From Kluyvera intermedia (GTDB lineage Bacteria; Pseudomonadota; Gammaproteobacteria; Enterobacterales; Enterobacteriaceae), in contig NZ_JAKCNS010000064.1 in assembly GCF_021440345.1 (NCBI RefSeq), positions 1 through 34,072 on the forward strand: a stretch of DNA of 34,072 nucleotides. Reading direction: 5' to 3'. The translations under genes and the position numbers were made by a program. Each line of letters begins with the position of its first letter. The stretch's first letter is position 1. The notes beneath the pieces were generated by a model that saw nothing but the letters and a program-made list of their open reading frames with translations, searched no databases and was not told the origin of the DNA. Positions 10,616-19,320 of the stretch are shown here, in pieces.

Positions 10616-11626
10616 TTATCCGCGCAGAGCACAGATTTCATCATACAGGCTGCGTGAAAGTGCCAGCCCCTGTTTTTCACTCTGCAAACGCGCCAGATAG
10701 CGCCGCTCGCCGGGCAGTCTCGCCCCTTGCGCTTGCATACCGTCAAATAACGTCTCTGCGCGCGCTAAATGCACCGGCGCCTCATCACCTAAGAACCGCT
10801 GTGGATCAAGTGCCAGAATCAGTTCACCACCGTACGGCAGACCACCAGCACCGCTATCCCAGGCCAGTGATTCCGCGCTGGTCATATCGCCAATCAGCGG
10901 CCCGGCAAACAGTTCAACCATTGCCGCCAGCGCCGAGCCTTTATGCCCGCCGAAGGTCAGCATGGCTCCGTCCAGCACCGCTTGCGGATCGGTTGTCGGC
11001 TGCCCATCGCTATCAATCCCCCAGCCTTCAGGAATAGATTTACCTGCCCGCTGGTGCAGCTGAATTTCACCGCGCGCCGCCGCGCTGGTCGCCATATCAA
11101 AGATAAACGGATGTTTATCGCCACGCGGCCAACCGAAGGCAATCGGGTTAGTACCAAACAACGGCTGGGTTCCACCCGCCGGTGCAACCCAGGCATGGCT
11201 TGGCGTACAGGCATAACCGACCAATCCGACATCGGTCAGCGGTTCAACATCGGCGAACAGCGCAGAGAAGTGTACGCAGCGGTTAATCGCCAGTGCCGCG
11301 ATACCGCAGTGGCGGGCTTTCTCAATCAACAGCGGCAGCGCCTGTTCATAAGCGCACAGCGAATACGCGCCCTGGGCATCCGCCTTTACGATAGCCGGAG
11401 CCTGATCAACGATAATCGGCTCGGCGTCCGGAGACACTTTGCCCTTACGCAATGTCTCAACGATCCCCAGCAGACGCCATAGTCCGTGCGAAGCGCAGCC
11501 GTCGCGCTCACCGGCCGTGACGTTACGCGCGATAGCTTCGGCGTGAGGTTGCGAAAAACCATTTGAGCGCAGCACGTCAAAAGCCAGCTCATACGCGTCA
11601 TTGAGCGCGATGTTTACCGTCGTCAT
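10616..11626 (-). CDS. Ldh-family (malate/L-lactate dehydrogenase type) oxidoreductase
   Basis: NAD(P)H-dependent oxidoreductase of the Ldh_2 (YlbC/DpkA/YiaK) family. Family members reduce 2-oxo acids or cyclic imines such as piperideine-2-carboxylate. The 336 residues include ERDGCASHGLWRL near 39-51 (the conserved S/H motif of the active site), a nucleotide region around FGTNPIAFGWPRG, MATSAAARGEIQLHQRAGKSIPEGWGID, and the GGHKGSALAAMVELFAGPL segment. The exact substrate cannot be read from sequence; a DpkA-like role is one option. It has its own promoter region, shared divergently with btsT, containing a CRP-like site and a 17-bp palindrome. ATG 11626 is preceded by GGAGAAGAAG. Confidence 0.8.
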   Translation of the reverse strand: MTTVNIALNDAYELAFDVLRSNGFSQPHAEAIARNVTAGERDGCASHGLWRLLGIVETLRKGKVSPDAEPIIVDQAPAIVKADAQGAYSLCAYEQALPLLIEKARHCGIAALAINRCVHFSALFADVEPLTDVGLVGYACTPSHAWVAPAGGTQPLFGTNPIAFGWPRGDKHPFIFDMATSAAARGEIQLHQRAGKSIPEGWGIDSDGQPTTDPQAVLDGAMLTFGGHKGSALAAMVELFAGPLIGDMTSAESLAWDSGAGGLPYGGELILALDPQRFLGDEAPVHLARAETLFDGMQAQGARLPGERRYLARLQSEKQGLALSRSLYDEICALRG

Positions 11627-11694
11627 TCTTCTTCTCCATATTGTCGGGCAGGTTTAAAGCATAGAGGGAGGCGCGGGTTTTACTGGGTTAACCA

Positions 11695-11710
11695 GGTGAT
11701 TTACATCACA
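11695..11710. promoter_or_regulatory. CRP-like binding site
   Basis: GGTGATTTACATCACA differs from TGTGA-N6-TCACA at one position. It is centred 76 bp upstream of the Ldh-family start and about 440 bp from btsT, so it more likely serves the Ldh-family gene, though btsT in E. coli is also cAMP-CRP dependent. Confidence 0.6.
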
Positions 11711-11760
11711 TTTATATTCATTCGCGCCAGAGATATTCTCTCCAGACTCTATCACGCCTT

Positions 11761-11777
11761 TAGTCCACTGTGGACTA
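11761..11777. promoter_or_regulatory. 17-bp palindromic operator candidate
   Basis: TAGTCCAC-T-GTGGACTA is a perfect inverted repeat with a one-base centre. Its form suits a GntR/FadR- or LysR-type dimer. The regulator is not identified. Confidence 0.5.
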
Positions 11778-11956
11778 TTGATGGTGTTTCGTTCATCGGT
11801 ATAACCTGACTCAAAGAAGTGCAACCAGCCGCAGGAGCGCCGGCCCGAACAAGACAGCCGGGGGAGCTTGTGTCGCCTTGACGGGCGACATCTTCCTTAA
11901 CCTGAAAAAACTTGAGATCTCAATCACATATTTCTTCGTTGCTCAGCGCTTGTCCA

Positions 11957-12005
11957 ACCGCTTACCCCCGCACGTAACCGCTTAGCCTCCACTTTCAACC
12001 GCTCA
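11957..12005 (+). promoter_or_regulatory. Three BtsR-type binding boxes upstream of btsT
   Basis: Direct repeats ACCGCTTA (11957-11964), ACCGCTTA (11977-11984) and ACCGCTCA (11998-12005) all fit the E. coli BtsR (YehT) consensus ACC(G/A)CT(C/T)A. Spacers are 12 and 13 bp. E. coli btsT is described with two such repeats separated by 13 bp. The pair nearest btsT keeps that spacing, so pyruvate-sensing BtsSR control is very likely. Confidence 0.88.
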
Positions 12006-12141
12006 CTCACTTACCCAACTTTACACGCGCGTCGGTCTGGCAAACTTGTCGTCAGCATAACGATCAATACCTCCTCAACCCCAAACTCAAAACAACGGCA
12101 GCTTCGGCTGAATATTCATCCTATAAAAACCAGGTTTTACT

Positions 12142-14292
12142 ATGGATACTAAAAAGCTATTCAAGCACATACCCTGGGTGATTCTCGGAATCATCGGTGC
12201 GTTTTGCCTCTCGGTCGTCGCTCTGCGCCGCGGTGAGCACGTTAGTGCCCTGTGGATCGTCGTAGCGTCGGTTTCCGTTTATCTGGTGGCTTATCGCTAC
12301 TACAGCCTGTACATCGCTCAGAAGGTGATGAAGCTTGACCCGACGCGCGCGACGCCGGCGGTCATTAACAACGATGGCCTGAACTACGTGCCGACCAACC
12401 GCTACGTGCTGTTCGGCCACCACTTCGCCGCTATCGCCGGTGCCGGTCCGCTGGTTGGTCCGGTACTCGCCGCACAGATGGGCTACCTGCCGGGTACCCT
12501 GTGGCTGCTGGCGGGCGTGGTACTGGCGGGGGCGGTACAGGACTTTATGGTGCTGTTTATCTCCACGCGCCGTAACGGTTCGTCGCTGGGCGAAATGGTC
12601 AAAGAAGAGATGGGCCGCGTGCCGGGCTCCATCGCGCTGTTTGGCTGCTTCCTGATCATGATTATTATCCTGGCGGTGCTGGCGCTGATCGTGGTGAAAG
12701 CCCTGGCAGAAAGCCCGTGGGGCGTGTTCACCGTCTGCTCGACCGTGCCGATTGCGCTGTTTATGGGTATCTACATGCGCTTTATCCGCCCGGGCCGCGT
12801 CGGCGAAGTGTCGGTGATTGGTATCGTGCTGCTGGTGGCCTCGATTTACTTCGGCGGCGTGATTGCGCACGACCCGTACTGGGGCCCAGCGCTGACCTTT
12901 AAAGACACCACCATCACTTTCGCGCTGATTGGTTACGCCTTTATCTCCGCGCTGCTGCCGGTATGGCTGATTCTGGCACCGCGTGACTACCTTGCTACCT
13001 TCCTGAAAATCGGCGTTATCGTCGGCCTGGCGCTGGGGATCGTCATCCTCAACCCGGATCTGAAAATGCCAGCAGTGACCCAGTACATCGACGGTACCGG
13101 CCCGCTGTGGAAAGGCGCAATGTTCCCGTTCCTGTTTATCACCATCGCCTGTGGCGCCGTTTCTGGCTTCCACGCGCTGATCTCCTCCGGTACTACGCCG
13201 AAGCTGCTGGCGAACGAAAACGATGCTCGCCTGATTGGCTATGGCGCAATGCTGATGGAATCCTTCGTGGCAATCATGGCGCTGGTTGCGGCTTCTATCA
13301 TCGAGCCAGGTCTGTACTTCGCCATGAATACCCCACCGGCGGGCCTGGGCATCACCATGCCAAACCTGCATGAAATGGGCGGCGAGAACGCGGCGCTGAT
13401 TGCCGCACAGCTGAAAGACGTTACCGTACATGCGGCAGCGACCGTCAGCTCCTGGGGCTTCGTCATCTCCCCTGAGCAGATTCTGCAAACGGCGAAAGAT
13501 ATCGGCGAACCGTCGGTTCTGAACCGTGCAGGCGGCGCACCAACGCTGGCCGTTGGTATCGCACACGTGTTCCACAAAGTGATGCCGATGGCCGATATGG
13601 GCTTCTGGTACCATTTCGGGATCCTGTTTGAAGCGCTGTTTATCCTCACCGCGCTGGACGCCGGTACCCGTGCTGGCCGCTTCATGCTGCAGGATCTGTT
13701 GGGGAACTTCGTGCCGTTCCTGAAGAAAACAGACTCTCTGGTGGCAGGCGTTGTAGCAACTGCGGGCTGTGTCGGTCTGTGGGGTTACCTGCTGTATCAA
13801 GGCGTTGTCGACCCGCTGGGCGGCGTGAAAAGCCTGTGGCCGCTATTCGGTATCTCTAACCAGATGCTGGCCGCCGTGGCGCTGGTGCTGGGTACGGTTA
13901 TCCTGATTAAGATGAAACGCTCTAAATACATCTGGGTAACGACTATCCCTGCAGTATGGCTGCTTATCTGCACCACCTGGGCGCTGGGCCTGAAACTGTT
14001 CAGCACCAACCCGCAGATGGAAGGCTTCTTCTACATGGCCAGCCAGTACAAAGAGAAAATTGCTGCCGGTGGTGAACTGACCGCCCAGCAGGTCGCCAAC
14101 ATGAACCATATCGTGGTTAACAACTACACCAACGCCGGCCTGAGTATTCTGTTCCTGGTAGTGGTGTACAGCATCATCTTCTACGGTTTCAAAACCTGGA
14201 TGCAGGTGCGCAATAGCGATAAACGTACTGACAAAGAAACACCGTACGTGCCGGTTCCAGAAGGCGGCGTGAAAACCTCTTCACACCACTAA
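12142..14292 (+). CDS. btsT: Pyruvate:H+ symporter BtsT
   Basis: High-affinity pyruvate transporter of the CstA family (formerly YjiY), in the inner membrane. The 716 residues equal E. coli BtsT. About 16-18 hydrophobic segments run through the protein. Conserved CstA blocks include [28 protein letters not shown] (residues 74-101, read in parts), [33 protein letters not shown], and [14 protein letters not shown]. It is preceded by three BtsR boxes and followed by a REP-type terminator and yjiX-yjiA, exactly the E. coli arrangement. The CstA paralogue for peptide uptake is excluded by the upstream BtsR sites and the yjiX/yjiA partners. Confidence 0.97.
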   Translation: MDTKKLFKHIPWVILGIIGAFCLSVVALRRGEHVSALWIVVASVSVYLVAYRYYSLYIAQKVMKLDPTRATPAVINNDGLNYVPTNRYVLFGHHFAAIAGAGPLVGPVLAAQMGYLPGTLWLLAGVVLAGAVQDFMVLFISTRRNGSSLGEMVKEEMGRVPGSIALFGCFLIMIIILAVLALIVVKALAESPWGVFTVCSTVPIALFMGIYMRFIRPGRVGEVSVIGIVLLVASIYFGGVIAHDPYWGPALTFKDTTITFALIGYAFISALLPVWLILAPRDYLATFLKIGVIVGLALGIVILNPDLKMPAVTQYIDGTGPLWKGAMFPFLFITIACGAVSGFHALISSGTTPKLLANENDARLIGYGAMLMESFVAIMALVAASIIEPGLYFAMNTPPAGLGITMPNLHEMGGENAALIAAQLKDVTVHAAATVSSWGFVISPEQILQTAKDIGEPSVLNRAGGAPTLAVGIAHVFHKVMPMADMGFWYHFGILFEALFILTALDAGTRAGRFMLQDLLGNFVPFLKKTDSLVAGVVATAGCVGLWGYLLYQGVVDPLGGVKSLWPLFGISNQMLAAVALVLGTVILIKMKRSKYIWVTTIPAVWLLICTTWALGLKLFSTNPQMEGFFYMASQYKEKIAAGGELTAQQVANMNHIVVNNYTNAGLSILFLVVVYSIIFYGFKTWMQVRNSDKRTDKETPYVPVPEGGVKTSSHH

Positions 14293-14295
14293 ACC

Positions 14296-14331
14296 TGATG
14301 CCGGATAGCGCTACGTTTATCCGGCCTACCG
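14296..14331. repeat. REP element
   Basis: Contains GCCGGATA (14300-14307) and TATCCGGC (14318-14325) as inverted arms in the typical TGATGCCGGATAGCG...TATCCGGCCTACCG form of enterobacterial REP/BIME units. It starts 4 bp after the btsT stop. Confidence 0.85.
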
Positions 14332-14340
14332 CAAATGCAG

Positions 14341-14373
14341 GCCCGGTAAGCGTAGCGCCACCGGGCTTTTTCT
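14341..14373 (+). terminator. REP-type intrinsic terminator after btsT
   Basis: GCCCGGT (14341-14347) and ACCGGGC (14360-14366) form a 7-bp stem, followed directly by TTTTTCT. It is the second, inverted unit of the REP pair. It would end or reduce transcription before yjiX, placing yjiX-yjiA at a lower level than btsT. Confidence 0.75.
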
Positions 14374-14387
14374 ATCTGGATGGCACA

Positions 14388-14591
14388 ATGTTTGGTAACT
14401 TAGGACAGGCAAAAAAATACCTCGGTCAGGCGGCAAAAATGCTGATCGGCATTCCGGACTATGACAACTACGTTGAGCATATGCAGACCAACCATCCGGA
14501 TAAACCGTACATGACCTATGAAGAATTCTTCCGCGAACGCCAGCAGGCACGCTACGGCGGCGATGGAAAAGGCGGCATGCGCTGCTGCTAA
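14388..14591 (+). CDS. yjiX: YjiX, YbdD/YjiX family protein
   Basis: Small soluble 67-residue protein of the DUF466 (YbdD/YjiX) family, almost always encoded just after a CstA-type transporter, where it probably modulates that transporter. The sequence [19 protein letters not shown], the DYDNYVEHM segment and the Cys-rich tail GGMRCC match E. coli YjiX nearly residue for residue. I chose ATG 14388; starting at 14298 would translate the REP terminator. The gap to yjiA is 11 bp. Confidence 0.95.
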   Translation: MFGNLGQAKKYLGQAAKMLIGIPDYDNYVEHMQTNHPDKPYMTYEEFFRERQQARYGGDGKGGMRCC

Positions 14592-14602
14592 AAGGAGACC
14601 AC

Positions 14603-15556
14603 ATGGCACCGATTGCAGTTACCCTACTTACCGGATTCCTCGGCGCGGGGAAAACCACCCTCCTGCGCCACATTCTCAACGAACAGCACGGCTTTAAAAT
14701 TGCCGTCATTGAAAACGAGTTTGGCGAAGTCTCCGTTGACGACCAGCTGATTGGCGATCGCGCCACCCAGATTAAAACCCTGACCAACGGCTGCATCTGC
14801 TGCACCCGCTCCAACGAACTGGAAGACGCGCTGCTCGACCTGCTGGATAACCTCGACAAAGGCACCATCAGCTTTGACCGTCTGGTGATCGAATGCACCG
14901 GCATGGCCGACCCCGGCCCAATCATTCAAACCTTTTTCTCCCACGAGGTCCTGTGCGAACGCTATCTGCTGGACGGCGTGATTGCGCTGGTTGACGCGGT
15001 CCATGCCGACGACCAGATGAACCAGTTCACCATCGCACAATCGCAGGTCGGCTATGCCGATCGCATTCTGCTGACCAAAACCGACGTGGCGGGCGACGCC
15101 GAAAAGCTCCGCGAGCGCCTGACCCGCATCAACGCCCGCGCGCCGATTTATACCGTCGTCCACGGCGATATCGACCTGTCGCAGCTGTTCAATACCAACG
15201 GTTTTATGCTGGAAGAAAACGTCACCTCTAAGCCGCGCTTCCACTTTATGGCCGATAAGCAGAACGACGTGTCGTCTATTGTGGTCGAGCTGGATTACCC
15301 GGTCGATATTAGCGACGTGTCGCGAGTGATGGAAAATCTGCTGCTGGATTTCGCCGACAAGCTGCTGCGCTACAAAGGGATGCTGTGGATTGATGGCGAG
15401 CCCAACCGCCTGCTGTTCCAGGGCGTACAGCGCCTGTACAGCGCCGACTGGGATCGTCCGTGGGGCGATGAAGCGCCGCACAGCACGCTGGTGTTTATCG
15501 GCATTCAGCTGCCGGAAGATGAAATCCGCGCCGCATTTGAAGGGTTACGCAAATAG
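14603..15556 (+). CDS. yjiA: COG0523 metal-handling GTPase YjiA
   Basis: G3E-family P-loop GTPase of COG0523, thought to act in zinc or other transition-metal handling or insertion. The 317 residues compare with 318 in E. coli. The P-loop GFLGAGKTT is at 11-19, ENEFGEVSVD follows near 38-47, and the metal motif CICC with Cys64, Cys66 and Cys67 is complete. The ECTGMADPGP switch and the base-recognition TKTD motif are present. A C-terminal CobW-C domain runs from about 225 (HFMADKQNDVSSIVVELDYPVD). The ribosome site AAAGGAGA sits 7 bp before ATG. How it serves pyruvate uptake, if at all, is unknown. Confidence 0.96.
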   Translation: MAPIAVTLLTGFLGAGKTTLLRHILNEQHGFKIAVIENEFGEVSVDDQLIGDRATQIKTLTNGCICCTRSNELEDALLDLLDNLDKGTISFDRLVIECTGMADPGPIIQTFFSHEVLCERYLLDGVIALVDAVHADDQMNQFTIAQSQVGYADRILLTKTDVAGDAEKLRERLTRINARAPIYTVVHGDIDLSQLFNTNGFMLEENVTSKPRFHFMADKQNDVSSIVVELDYPVDISDVSRVMENLLLDFADKLLRYKGMLWIDGEPNRLLFQGVQRLYSADWDRPWGDEAPHSTLVFIGIQLPEDEIRAAFEGLRK

Positions 15557-15597
15557 CCGCATCGCCATTGCCCTCTCCACCCGGAGGGGGTAATAAA

Positions 15598-15729
15598 ATG
15601 CGTAGAAATGTAAATTTACATTTTCGTGTGCGAAGATTGAGACGTTTTCGGAAATTATTAAAAAGCCAATTAATTCACATCCAACCAATTCCCGCCGCTC
15701 TGTTCAGCGTCCGTTTAGCCAAGCGCTAA
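15598..15729 (+). CDS. Possible 43-residue Arg-rich small ORF
   Basis: An ATG at 15598 is preceded by GGAGGGGGTAATAAA, a strong ribosome-site match with suitable spacing. It opens 43 codons beginning MRRNVNLHFRVRRLRRFRKL, very basic and rich in Arg. The purine run is also the 3' arm of a possible yjiA terminator hairpin, which offers a simpler explanation. No homologue is recognised. It is reported as a candidate only. Confidence 0.2.
   Translation: MRRNVNLHFRVRRLRRFRKLLKSQLIHIQPIPAALFSVRLAKR
15606..15623. promoter_or_regulatory. 18-bp palindrome
   Basis: AAATGTAAATTTACATTT is a perfect palindrome with core TGTAAATTTACA. It resembles two TyrR half-boxes (TGTAAA / TTTACA) without the usual six-base spacer. 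It may be an operator, or A/T symmetry by chance. Confidence 0.35.
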
Positions 15730-15909
15730 ACAGGTACTAAACGTCAAAAGATTAAACATTGACGTCGTTAAAAGCATACCAATCAACAACATCACAAAGT
15801 AAACCCATTAACAAAACCAGCATAAAAAATCGACTTACCTCACATTTGCAGCGGTAAACAATGATTGTTAAGGTGTCCGCAGATTAATTCTGATGACGAG
15901 GTATACACC

Positions 15910-16455
15910 ATGAAAAAGCTTAATGTCCTTCTCCTTTCCGCTCTGACCGCCGTATCCGGTTCCGCACTGGCCATGGGGGGCAGCATTGAGCAGGGTAAAA
16001 ACTTCACCAATCTGAATGTTGAAATGGGTAAATCTTCATCCGGCCTGTATACCGAAGGTAACTGGCTCAAGAATACCGATGATGGTACTCAGACCGGCGG
16101 CGTCGGTGCAGGCTATAACCTCGAAGTGGGCCCGGTGATGCTGAATGCCGGCGCGAAAGCCATCTACATCGGGCCGAAAAAAGGCGATAACGGCGTAGCA
16201 TTCCCAATCGGCGGCGGCGTTAGCGTTGCGGTAACCGACAGCATCAATGTGTTTGGTGAAGGCTATGTCGCGCCAGAAGGGCTGAACAATAGCGTCAAAA
16301 ACTACGTTGAAGCCAACGGCGGCGTAAGCTGGACCCCAATCACTCCGCTGACCCTGAAAGTGGGCTACCGCCACGTGAGCGTTGATGGCAAAGACGGTCG
16401 TCCTGGTCACACCCTGGTTGACGGTGCCTATGTGGGCGGCGGCGTGACTTTCTGA
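15910..16455 (+). CDS. YfaZ-family outer membrane beta-barrel protein
   Basis: Predicted small outer-membrane beta-barrel of the YfaZ family, 181 residues; role unknown. A signal peptide (about 1-21, ending SGSALA) is followed by GGSIEQGKNFTNLNVEMG, alternating hydrophobic strands, the family stretch GVGAGYNLEVGPVMLNAGAKAIYIGPKKGDNG (read in parts) and a C-terminal Phe, usual for outer-membrane barrels. I chose ATG 15910 (GAGG nine bases upstream) because it starts directly with the signal peptide; an upstream start would add 15 charged residues. It appears monocistronic. E. coli yfaZ sits elsewhere, so this is likely a paralogue at the btsT-pac junction. Confidence 0.85.
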   Translation: MKKLNVLLLSALTAVSGSALAMGGSIEQGKNFTNLNVEMGKSSSGLYTEGNWLKNTDDGTQTGGVGAGYNLEVGPVMLNAGAKAIYIGPKKGDNGVAFPIGGGVSVAVTDSINVFGEGYVAPEGLNNSVKNYVEANGGVSWTPITPLTLKVGYRHVSVDGKDGRPGHTLVDGAYVGGGVTF

Positions 16456-16779
16456 TAAAACAGAAACGCATACGTACCTGATAAAAAACCTGCCAGAAGG
16501 CTAACACCGTCAGTTTAAGATTGAGATACCCGGGGCGACCACCGGGTTTGGCGTCCCTCCGGGAACCCAATCCCGGCGTTTCCCCTAATCGCTTTGCTTA
16601 AGTGAACGATGTTAGCCGGAAGGCAGGTTTTTTATGTGCGCCATTCGCGATGTGCGGCCACCTGCTTCTGGCTAACAAACTCTTTAATTCCCAATCACAC
16701 TGGCAGAACACTTGGTTTGTCGCGTGCAATCAGGTTTCCAACCTCGCCCCCGCATAAGAAGCCGGGGGATGCCAAAGCA
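16456..16779. repeat. Intergenic nest of inverted repeats
   Basis: No gene is seen in this 324-bp stretch between converging genes. A 26-base arm at 16481-16506 matches the reverse complement of 16610-16635 at 22 of 26 positions (14 + 8 exact, 4 central mismatches). A shorter third copy, ACCTGC-TTCT-GGCTAACA, lies at 16660-16677. Between the long arms sit a dispersed-repeat copy (16518-16589) and short CCGGG palindromes. A possible pac terminator stem, CCCCCG/GCCGGGGG, lies at 16747-16768. Confidence 0.75.
16518..16589 (+). repeat. Dispersed repeat, copy A (interrupted)
   Basis: AGATTGAGATACCCGG (16518-16533) and CCCGGCGTTTCCCCTAAT (16572-16589) are separated by 38 bp. In copy B (22943-22971, opposite strand) the same two blocks are contiguous. 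The 38-bp interior is flanked by CCCGG and itself holds GGGTT...AACCC. Confidence 0.65.
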
Positions 16780-19320
16780 TTACCGCTGAACCTGCAGAAC
16801 CTCCTGAGACTCTTTGTGCTCGTCAACTTCCTGAGACGTTAACCACAGCGATTTGCGGCCAAAGCTCTCGTACATTTTCAGCTGATCGTCATAGTGTTTA
16901 TCGGCCTTACCATCCGGGGCGATAGAACCACTTTGCCCCGGTGCAACCACATCCCAGGCGAGAACCGGGCGATTCCCCGAGGTTGGCGAGAAGACAATCA
17001 TGTCATTTTCCGTGCCGCGGTTCTGGTACTCCGCCTGATGCCGCGCCTCTTTTGCTGCCGCCTGCGGCACGCCGAAGAAGTTATTGGCCCGGAAGGTAAG
17101 CGCCATGGCCGGGGTTTTCCAACCGGTGACGTCGTTACCATAGCGTTTTGACAGCGTCTGCCAGGCGTCGTCCAGCGCCGCCAGAACCACTTCCTGCTGC
17201 GGTTTCCCGCCAAACAGATCGACCGCCTGCGGGATTGGCGACTTATCGCCCTGCAGAGCTTCGTAAAGGATCTTCGCTCCGACGCTGATGTTCAGCGAGC
17301 CGGTTGGCCCGTCCTGCGTGGTTTCATAGCCGCTGGCGCTGTACCACTTGCCAAACGGCGCCGGGACCGCAGCAACCACCGTGCGTTTGAGCATACTGGT
17401 CAGCCAGGCGTTGAGAATCGCTGAACCCGGTTGCTGATAGGTTTTTCCGTCATCGTTGACAAGGTTTTCACCGTCCCAGGTCGCCAGTTTATCCACCAGC
17501 TGGCGGCGCGGATCGTTTTCCGCCAGACTCGCGGTGGCTTCCTTCAGCGTCGGTAAAAACAGGCGCAGGTTGAGATCCCGACGGCTGGTTTGGCGGATCA
17601 CATCCCACGCCTGATCGGCGGTGAAGCGCGGTTGCTTATCGAGGATCGTGTCGATCTCAGTGACGCGATCCGCTCCGCCCCACAGGAACGCGAACAGATC
17701 GGAGGCCGGGTAGTCTTTTTGCGGCGAGTTGTTCCAGTTGGCGATATAGCCCGACTGCGGGTTATACACTTTCGGGTTCAAATCAAACGACAGCAGCCCT
17801 TTCCAGTCCCATTTTCCGGTGCCAGGAACCGGCAGGCGCGGGTCGTGGCCGGGCTGGCGATCCGGATAGGCGCCGGTATGCACATAGCCGATATTGCCGT
17901 TCACATCGGCGTAGTACCAGTTGATGGTCAGCGCCTGTTTGGCCGCCTGCTGCGTCCACTCCTGCCAGTTTTTGGCCTTCATCTGGTGCGTCCACGCCAG
18001 CATGGACGCCACCTCTTTGCCATCCCAGGCGCGCGCTTTCGCATAGGCGGTCTGCGTCGCGGTATCGGTTTTGATGACGTTGCCGTGCAGCGTGCGCCAG
18101 ACGGTAAAGGATTCCGGCTGGCCGTCTTTGACTGCGATGGTCTCTTTGCGGCTCAACATCTTCACCCACTCGCCGTTATGCTGATAATAGCCCGGCTTAT
18201 CAGCGGAGAGTTTTTCGGCAAAGATGTCGACATCATCGCCAAAACCGGCGGTGGATCCCCATGAAATAGTGCCGTTGTGACCAAAAACGAGGCCAGGATA
18301 GGCAAACGGCGTATTGCCGGTGACGTCATAGCCCGCGCCGTGCAGGCCGATACCGTAGGTGTACGCCGGGGCATACCAGCCAAACTGCGGCCCATTGACC
18401 ATAATGGCCTTCGCATCCTGGGCTTTGTTTTTGCCAATCACCCACATATTACTGGTGGTCGGGTAGCCAGCCAGGCCGTTAGCGCCGCTTTGCGCGAACT
18501 GCGCGGCGATAGTTTCCCGGTTCTTATCGGCAGTCAGCGCCAGCAGCGCGCCATCGGCCCCTTTTGCCGGGCGATCGAGCATCGGTGCCGGTTGGTCGTA
18601 GCGCGGCAGCAGCGCCGCCGTTTGCGTGTTTTGCAGATCAAACTTCAGCGGATAGGCGCTTTCCTGCGCCGCAATGGTGGTTGGCGCGGAAGGATTCACC
18701 AGCCATTTCAGCTGGTTAAAGACCGCCATGCCCTGCTGCTTGCCGTACTTATCCTTCAGCGCCGTCAGCAGCGCCAGGTTATCAATCTCGCTGGTGCTGT
18801 CAGAGAAACGGTTCGCCATGGTGCCGACAAAAATCATCGCCACATCAAACGGTTCCCAATGCTTTGGTTTAAAACCAAAGGTGGAGAACTGCTGCGGTAA
18901 CAGCTTATCGGGGCTGGCGTTCACTTTATCGATCCACGCATTCATGCCATCGGCATAGCCCTGAAAAATGGATTTATCCTCAGCGGAGAGGGAGGCTATC
19001 TGCGCGCGAATGGAATCCGGCCAGTAGTTCTGGCGAATATCTTTATCAAAACTGACGAACGCTTTGCCCAGCACCTCGGAGACGGTCCCCTGAGTACTGC
19101 GGCGCGCCATTTCCATCTGGAACAGGCGATCCTGCGCCACCACGTAGCCATAGCCGTAAAACAGTCGATAGGTATCATCGGCGTAAATATGCGGCATGCC
19201 GTATTCATCGCGAACGATCTTAACCTCGGTTGGCGGGCTTGCCGCCAGCGCTGACAGGCTAGAACAACAGATCAGGGAAGTCATAATACCGTTCACGATC
19301 ATACGATTTCTATTTTTCAT
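16780..19320 (-). CDS. pac: Penicillin G acylase precursor
   Basis: Periplasmic Ntn-hydrolase that cleaves phenylacetylated amides, including penicillin G; the natural role is probably scavenging of phenylacetyl compounds. The 846-residue precursor has a 26-residue signal peptide (ending SALA, cut before ASPP), A chain (27 to about 235), spacer (about 236-289) and B chain starting at the catalytic Ser290 in [10 protein letters not shown]-chain residues GlnB23, PheB24, SerB67 and AlaB69 are conserved. I chose ATG 19320 (RBS AGAGGA) because it begins [11 protein letters not shown], as in known enzymes; an upstream start adds 16 residues. Sequence recalled for Kluyvera citrophila is nearly identical. 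It stands alone, without the hpa genes that neighbour it in E. coli W. Confidence 0.97.
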   Translation of the reverse strand: MKNRNRMIVNGIMTSLICCSSLSALAASPPTEVKIVRDEYGMPHIYADDTYRLFYGYGYVVAQDRLFQMEMARRSTQGTVSEVLGKAFVSFDKDIRQNYWPDSIRAQIASLSAEDKSIFQGYADGMNAWIDKVNASPDKLLPQQFSTFGFKPKHWEPFDVAMIFVGTMANRFSDSTSEIDNLALLTALKDKYGKQQGMAVFNQLKWLVNPSAPTTIAAQESAYPLKFDLQNTQTAALLPRYDQPAPMLDRPAKGADGALLALTADKNRETIAAQFAQSGANGLAGYPTTSNMWVIGKNKAQDAKAIMVNGPQFGWYAPAYTYGIGLHGAGYDVTGNTPFAYPGLVFGHNGTISWGSTAGFGDDVDIFAEKLSADKPGYYQHNGEWVKMLSRKETIAVKDGQPESFTVWRTLHGNVIKTDTATQTAYAKARAWDGKEVASMLAWTHQMKAKNWQEWTQQAAKQALTINWYYADVNGNIGYVHTGAYPDRQPGHDPRLPVPGTGKWDWKGLLSFDLNPKVYNPQSGYIANWNNSPQKDYPASDLFAFLWGGADRVTEIDTILDKQPRFTADQAWDVIRQTSRRDLNLRLFLPTLKEATASLAENDPRRQLVDKLATWDGENLVNDDGKTYQQPGSAILNAWLTSMLKRTVVAAVPAPFGKWYSASGYETTQDGPTGSLNISVGAKILYEALQGDKSPIPQAVDLFGGKPQQEVVLAALDDAWQTLSKRYGNDVTGWKTPAMALTFRANNFFGVPQAAAKEARHQAEYQNRGTENDMIVFSPTSGNRPVLAWDVVAPGQSGSIAPDGKADKHYDDQLKMYESFGRKSLWLTSQEVDEHKESQEVLQVQR

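Larger units (their letters stand above)
11627..12141. promoter_or_regulatory. Divergent control region, Ldh-family gene / btsT
   Basis: No convincing gene lies in this 515-bp stretch. It holds a CRP-like site (11695-11710), a 17-bp palindrome (11761-11777), a hairpin (TGTCGCC 11871-11877 with GGCGACA 11884-11890) and three BtsR-type boxes (11957-12005). The last 136 bp before btsT form an untranslated leader; TGAATATTCATCC and GGTTTTACTATGG lie close to the ATG. Confidence 0.7.
15557..15909. other. Intergenic region yjiA / yfaZ-like gene
   Basis: This is a 353-bp stretch. It holds a hairpin CCCTCTCC (15570-15577) with GGAGGGGG (15583-15590), which may end the yjiA transcript, and an 18-bp palindrome AAATGTAAATTTACATTT (15606-15623). 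It also holds a possible 43-codon ORF and an AT-rich promoter-like segment ahead of the outer-membrane protein gene. Confidence 0.6.

Noticed and set aside
11740-11900. Riboswitch or small RNA in the btsT leader
   Set aside because: There is a short hairpin (11871-11890) and GC-rich text, but no known riboswitch core and no terminator. It lies upstream of the BtsR boxes, so it is probably not in the btsT transcript.
12157-13800. 547-codon open frame on the minus strand
   Set aside because: It lies wholly antisense to btsT, which is a full-length match to a known transporter. The frame is a shadow of codon bias, and its translation is rich in His, Arg and Gln with no recognisable domain.
14624-15481. 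285-codon open frame on the minus strand
   Set aside because: It is antisense to yjiA, whose GTPase motifs are intact. It is a mirror frame only.
16456-16779. ERIC element or CRISPR-like array
   Set aside because: The sequence lacks the ERIC core, and the repeats are inverted and unevenly spaced, without spacers of constant length.
17590-18264. 224-codon open frame on the plus strand inside pac
   Set aside because: It is opposite the catalytic B chain of penicillin acylase and has no supporting start signal.
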